NCBI GenBank assembly: GCA_941918925.1
Contig: OW799235.1
Coordinates: 16,426,201-16,490,200, forward strand
DNA: 64,000 nucleotides
Source of the DNA: Phyto melanocephala
Taxonomy: Eukaryota > Arthropoda > Insecta > Diptera > Rhinophoridae
Reading direction: 5' to 3'
Part shown: positions 61,560 through 64,000 of the stretch, in pieces
Layout of the letters: each line of letters opens with the position of its first letter
How positions within the stretch are numbered: the first letter of the stretch is position 1
The notes under the pieces: model-generated
Database searches by the model: none
What the model saw: only the letters and a program-made list of their open reading frames with translations
Told to the model about the DNA's origin: nothing
Made by a program: the position numbers and the translations under genes

Positions 61560-62060
61560 AAAATTCTCAGTACAGGATGAGCAAATTATTTTTCGTTGTA
61601 GTTTGTATATAAATCTACTGCATATGATGCACTTATTATCACATTAAGATCTACAGCAGCCGCAGATACCACGTTTTATAGTAGATGAGATTTTCATTAC
61701 ACCGCTCATAGATGCTACACAATTAGAAGTTGATGTTCTAATTTCAGTCAGAAGCTCTGCGGATGATTTGTTTTTAGGGATCGTTTTATAATGTGTTCTT
61801 TAGCCAAGGATAAACTCAGCTGGCGTAAAAATTCTGGTCTCCTACGTTTTGGATCAATTGGTGCCCACGAAACATCGATATCTGAAAGTAATATAAATGC
61901 ATTCATCCATACTTGTTTGTATTTTCAACTATTACTTTTTCTAATATTGGCGGAAAAAATAACAAAAAATATCGTGGCATTTGAATACGGCAAATCGAGT
62001 TGGCCCTGGTTGTATGGAATTGACATTCTCAGTTTCAACGTGGCGGTCTAAAGGAGCTGC
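61560..62060 (-). pseudogene. piggyBac-like transposase relic
   Basis: This is the coding remnant of the element around it. An upstream part with the GPTRFA motif joins near 61915 to the C-terminal WMNAFI...RRPEFLRQL part, with a change of frame at the join. It is followed by stops and then a Cys-rich tail (KRGICGCCRS, NKCIICSRF) resembling the C-terminal zinc-binding domain of this family. No catalytic Asp blocks remain. Confidence 0.62.
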
Positions 62061-62104
62061 GCTCCATTGCATTTTATTTTTAGCAATATACAGTAAATCT
62101 ATAT

Positions 62105-62917
62105 CAGTGACTCCTGGGCGCTAATTACCGCAGTCGATCACGAGCGAAATTTATTCGAGCTTGCAAAATATTTTACTTTTGGGATTCTGTCGGTCGTTAT
62201 CGAGTAACATGTTTCGAAATTTCTAATGATGTTAGTCGATAACAAGCTTACGTTCGAATGTAACCTTGCGAGTTTTTCTTCGTTAGCGAATAACTAATAG
62301 AATTTATGTTTTTAAAAAAATGCTTTAAAAAAATTCTTTAAAAAAAAAGAAAATGTAAGAATAAAATATATTTTTTTGCTAATACATACATTATTTCTTA
62401 TTTATTAATAGGTCAAATACAACAAAGAGTAACTTTAGTCAAAAGCACATTCTTGCAGAATTTATATCTGAACATAGCGACTTGGCCAAAGGAATTTTAC
62501 TAAGTACAGCTCAAGCTAAATGAAATTTGTTCAATGCTCGGCAAACTTAATGGATTACTGGTGTTGCGAATTCGTTTTCTTATTAAATTTATATTACATT
62601 CATCTTCTGAATCAGAAGACGAAGAATAAAAAACAAAACTTGGATCCATTTTTCAAATTGACTGCAAAGTTTTTGTTTTTAATTTTTCTATCACTTTTTA
62701 AGGTTTCTTGCAAACTAAACATATGATTGTTTACATTCATTCCTCAATCTTTTTAATTTTTTCAGTAGTGAATAGTTTTTTCGAATTTTTCTTTCCAACA
62801 CTTAAACAAAAAATCGATTCGTTTCATATCGAGTTTAATAATCAGAAAATTTCGTACCATCTATATTAAATTCGATGCGAAATTATTTCGATCATGACTT
62901 CGTTAATTAGCCCCCTG
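62105..62917. mobile_element. MITE nested in the piggyBac-like element
   Basis: The ends are inverted: 'gggcgctaattaccgcagtc' on the left and 'gacttcgttaattagccccc' on the right, with 'gatcacgagcgaaattta' and 'aattatttcgatcatg' further in. It is about 813 bp, the left end carries about 7 extra bp, and no coding frame was found. The ends resemble those of the 135-bp element at 34986. It sits between the N-terminal shred and the GPTRFA part of the surrounding element, so it inserted later. Confidence 0.65.
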
Positions 62918-63674
62918 ATATCTTTTTCGTTTTCTGACTCAAAATCATTTGTCAGAGTGCTCTCACATCTAAAATTTTCATTCCAAATATCGCGGATTTT
63001 CCATTTTTTTTATCAAAGCAAAAATCTCAAACATTTAACACAAACTAAAATATTTAAAACTAATAAGTACTAGTTATATGGCGAGATAGATTAGAAAAAC
63101 ACAGAAATAATGTAAACTCAATATGAAGCGGCAAAACTCATCATGGCAAAGCAATAGAATTTTTAGTTATTTTGAAACTAAACCCTTTTTTTAATGAAAC
63201 TAAACTCTATTTGGCTGCAGATCATTATAAATAGTAAAATAGGTGTATTTATTATATATAAAAAAAAAATGGTATGGACTAAAATGGTCCTATACCTAAG
63301 ATTTGTAAGTTTTTTTTTACCTGACAGCAGAGTTAAAGAAAATTTTTATGAAATATTTTTAAAGCTTGCAGTTTCATATCTCTCACACAATCAAGTACAA
63401 CTAAAAGTTGTAAATCAAAGTTGTTAAAAAACAAACCAATATGAGTAATATTCAGGGGAGCTGAGGCAAGTGTCGCTTTAAGCCCCTTTTAATAATTTAT
63501 GCAACGTTTGTATTTGGTATTTATTTCAAAATGTTGTTTCAAGTTTTTTACAGCTTCTGGAACATACTAGTATGTTATACATGTTATACTTGTTATACAG
63601 CGTGTCCACCGGTTAACATTAGTCTTGACAGTTCATATTTGGCAGTCGTTAAGTAGAGACGTGGCAAATATGTT

Positions 63675-64000
63675 ATGGAAAAGTATTCGCTAAACCAACG
63701 TTTTTTAATCGTTAAAGCATGTTATCAAAATCAATCATCGATTACTTTGACAATGAGAAAGTTACGTGAAATTTTTGTAAAAAAACAACGTGCCAACAGG
63801 ATACAATATTTATCGCGTAGTGAATAATTTCGAAGAAAGAGGGACTGTAGCTGATAGGCCCAAACATGAACCACAACGTACTGCAAGGTCGGCTGAAAGC
63901 ATTACTGCTATTCAAAAAAGTGTTCAAAACGATCCATCAATCTCAATTCGACGCCGTGCTCAGGAGCTTGGTCTTCAAAGAACAACTTTGGCCACCATTT
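63675..64000 (+). pseudogene. mariner/Tc1-like transposase N-terminal relic (cut by window edge)
   Basis: From ATG at 63675: MEKYSLNQRFLIVKACYQNQ and on to TMRKLREIFVKK. After a frameshift near 63785 it continues NIYRVVNNFEERGTVADRPK, TARSAESITAIQKSVQNDPS and ISIRRRAQELGLQRTTLATI. This is the double helix-turn-helix DNA-binding region of mariner-type transposases. It differs from the 31.7 and 36.2 kb family. 'gtgtccaccggttaacatta' at about 63603 may be its terminal region. Confidence 0.7.

Larger units (their letters stand above)
61294..63332 (-). mobile_element. piggyBac-like element, internally deleted, TTAA-flanked
   Basis: TTAA lies at 61290-61293 and 63333-63336. The ends are inverted: CCCTGCTGGCAGGTTTGG on the left and ctgacagcagag at the right. 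Subterminal 'ggaccattttggtcca' and 'tggactaaaatggtcc' blocks are also inverted. On the minus strand, transposase pieces remain: an acidic N-terminal shred (NDFESENEKDI), PGPTRFAVFKCHDIFCYFFR to IVENTNKY at about 61920-62040 (the start of the piggyBac transposase domain), then at once the C-terminal region WMNAFILLSDIDVSWAPIDP and RRPEFLRQLSLSLAKEHI. A Cys-rich end (GICGCC..., CIIC) follows. The catalytic middle is deleted. Confidence 0.72.
61015..64000 (-). other. upstream intron (continues past right edge)
   Basis: No phase-1 exon was found. The segment is mostly occupied by a decayed piggyBac-like element (61294-63332) with a nested MITE, and by the start of a mariner-like relic at the edge. 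Confidence 0.65.

Overview
The window looks like a stretch of a higher-dipteran genome (calyptrate-like fly). It is very AT-rich, has long introns packed with DNA-transposon debris, carries the 'acggacagacggac...atactttatgggg' repeats common in flies, and encodes glutamine/asparagine/threonine-rich protein of the fly kind. No prokaryotic, viral or RNA-gene features were recognised.

One gene dominates. It is on the minus strand, runs right to left, and fills nearly the whole window. Ten coding exons can be joined with every splice phase matching: 61014-60932, 51467-51281, 44640-44611, 34079-33939, 29588-29555, 24144-22808, 22665-22111, 10600-10503, 5177-3219 and 1826-1. They encode, in order, the last extracellular immunoglobulin domain, a short juxtamembrane segment, one transmembrane helix followed by five arginines, and a low-complexity cytoplasmic tail of about 1,940 residues that is still open at the left edge. 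The tail carries YxN tyrosine motifs and proline-rich motifs, as expected of a signalling adhesion receptor. The 5' exons (start, signal peptide, other Ig domains) lie right of the window and the 3' end lies left of it. A neuromusculin-type Ig adhesion receptor is my best guess, but I cannot confirm the name. Possible isoform devices are a skippable 30-nt microexon, a candidate alternative terminal exon at 41.3-41.6 kb, and two competing acceptors before the last exon that put the same DNA into different frames.

The introns hold transposon relics, many with readable ends. They include a TTAA-flanked piggyBac-like MITE (6.6-7.3 kb) and an internally deleted piggyBac-like element containing a nested MITE (61.3-63.3 kb). 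Two mariner/Tc1-type derivatives have matching internal deletions (31.7 and 36.2 kb), and there is a hAT-like palindrome array with a perfect 8-bp target duplication (52.65-53.58 kb). Others are a pogo-like element (19.3-20.1 kb), several inverted-repeat MITEs, RTE-type LINE tail relics (54-56 kb), and a family of elements with a shared CTAG...CCCGG head and differing tandem-repeat bodies (8.6, 24.9 and 41.8 kb, with a head fragment at 18.75 kb). The longer tracts left over, roughly 26-29.5, 45-48.5, 49-50.7 and 56-60.9 kb, show nothing I can name.
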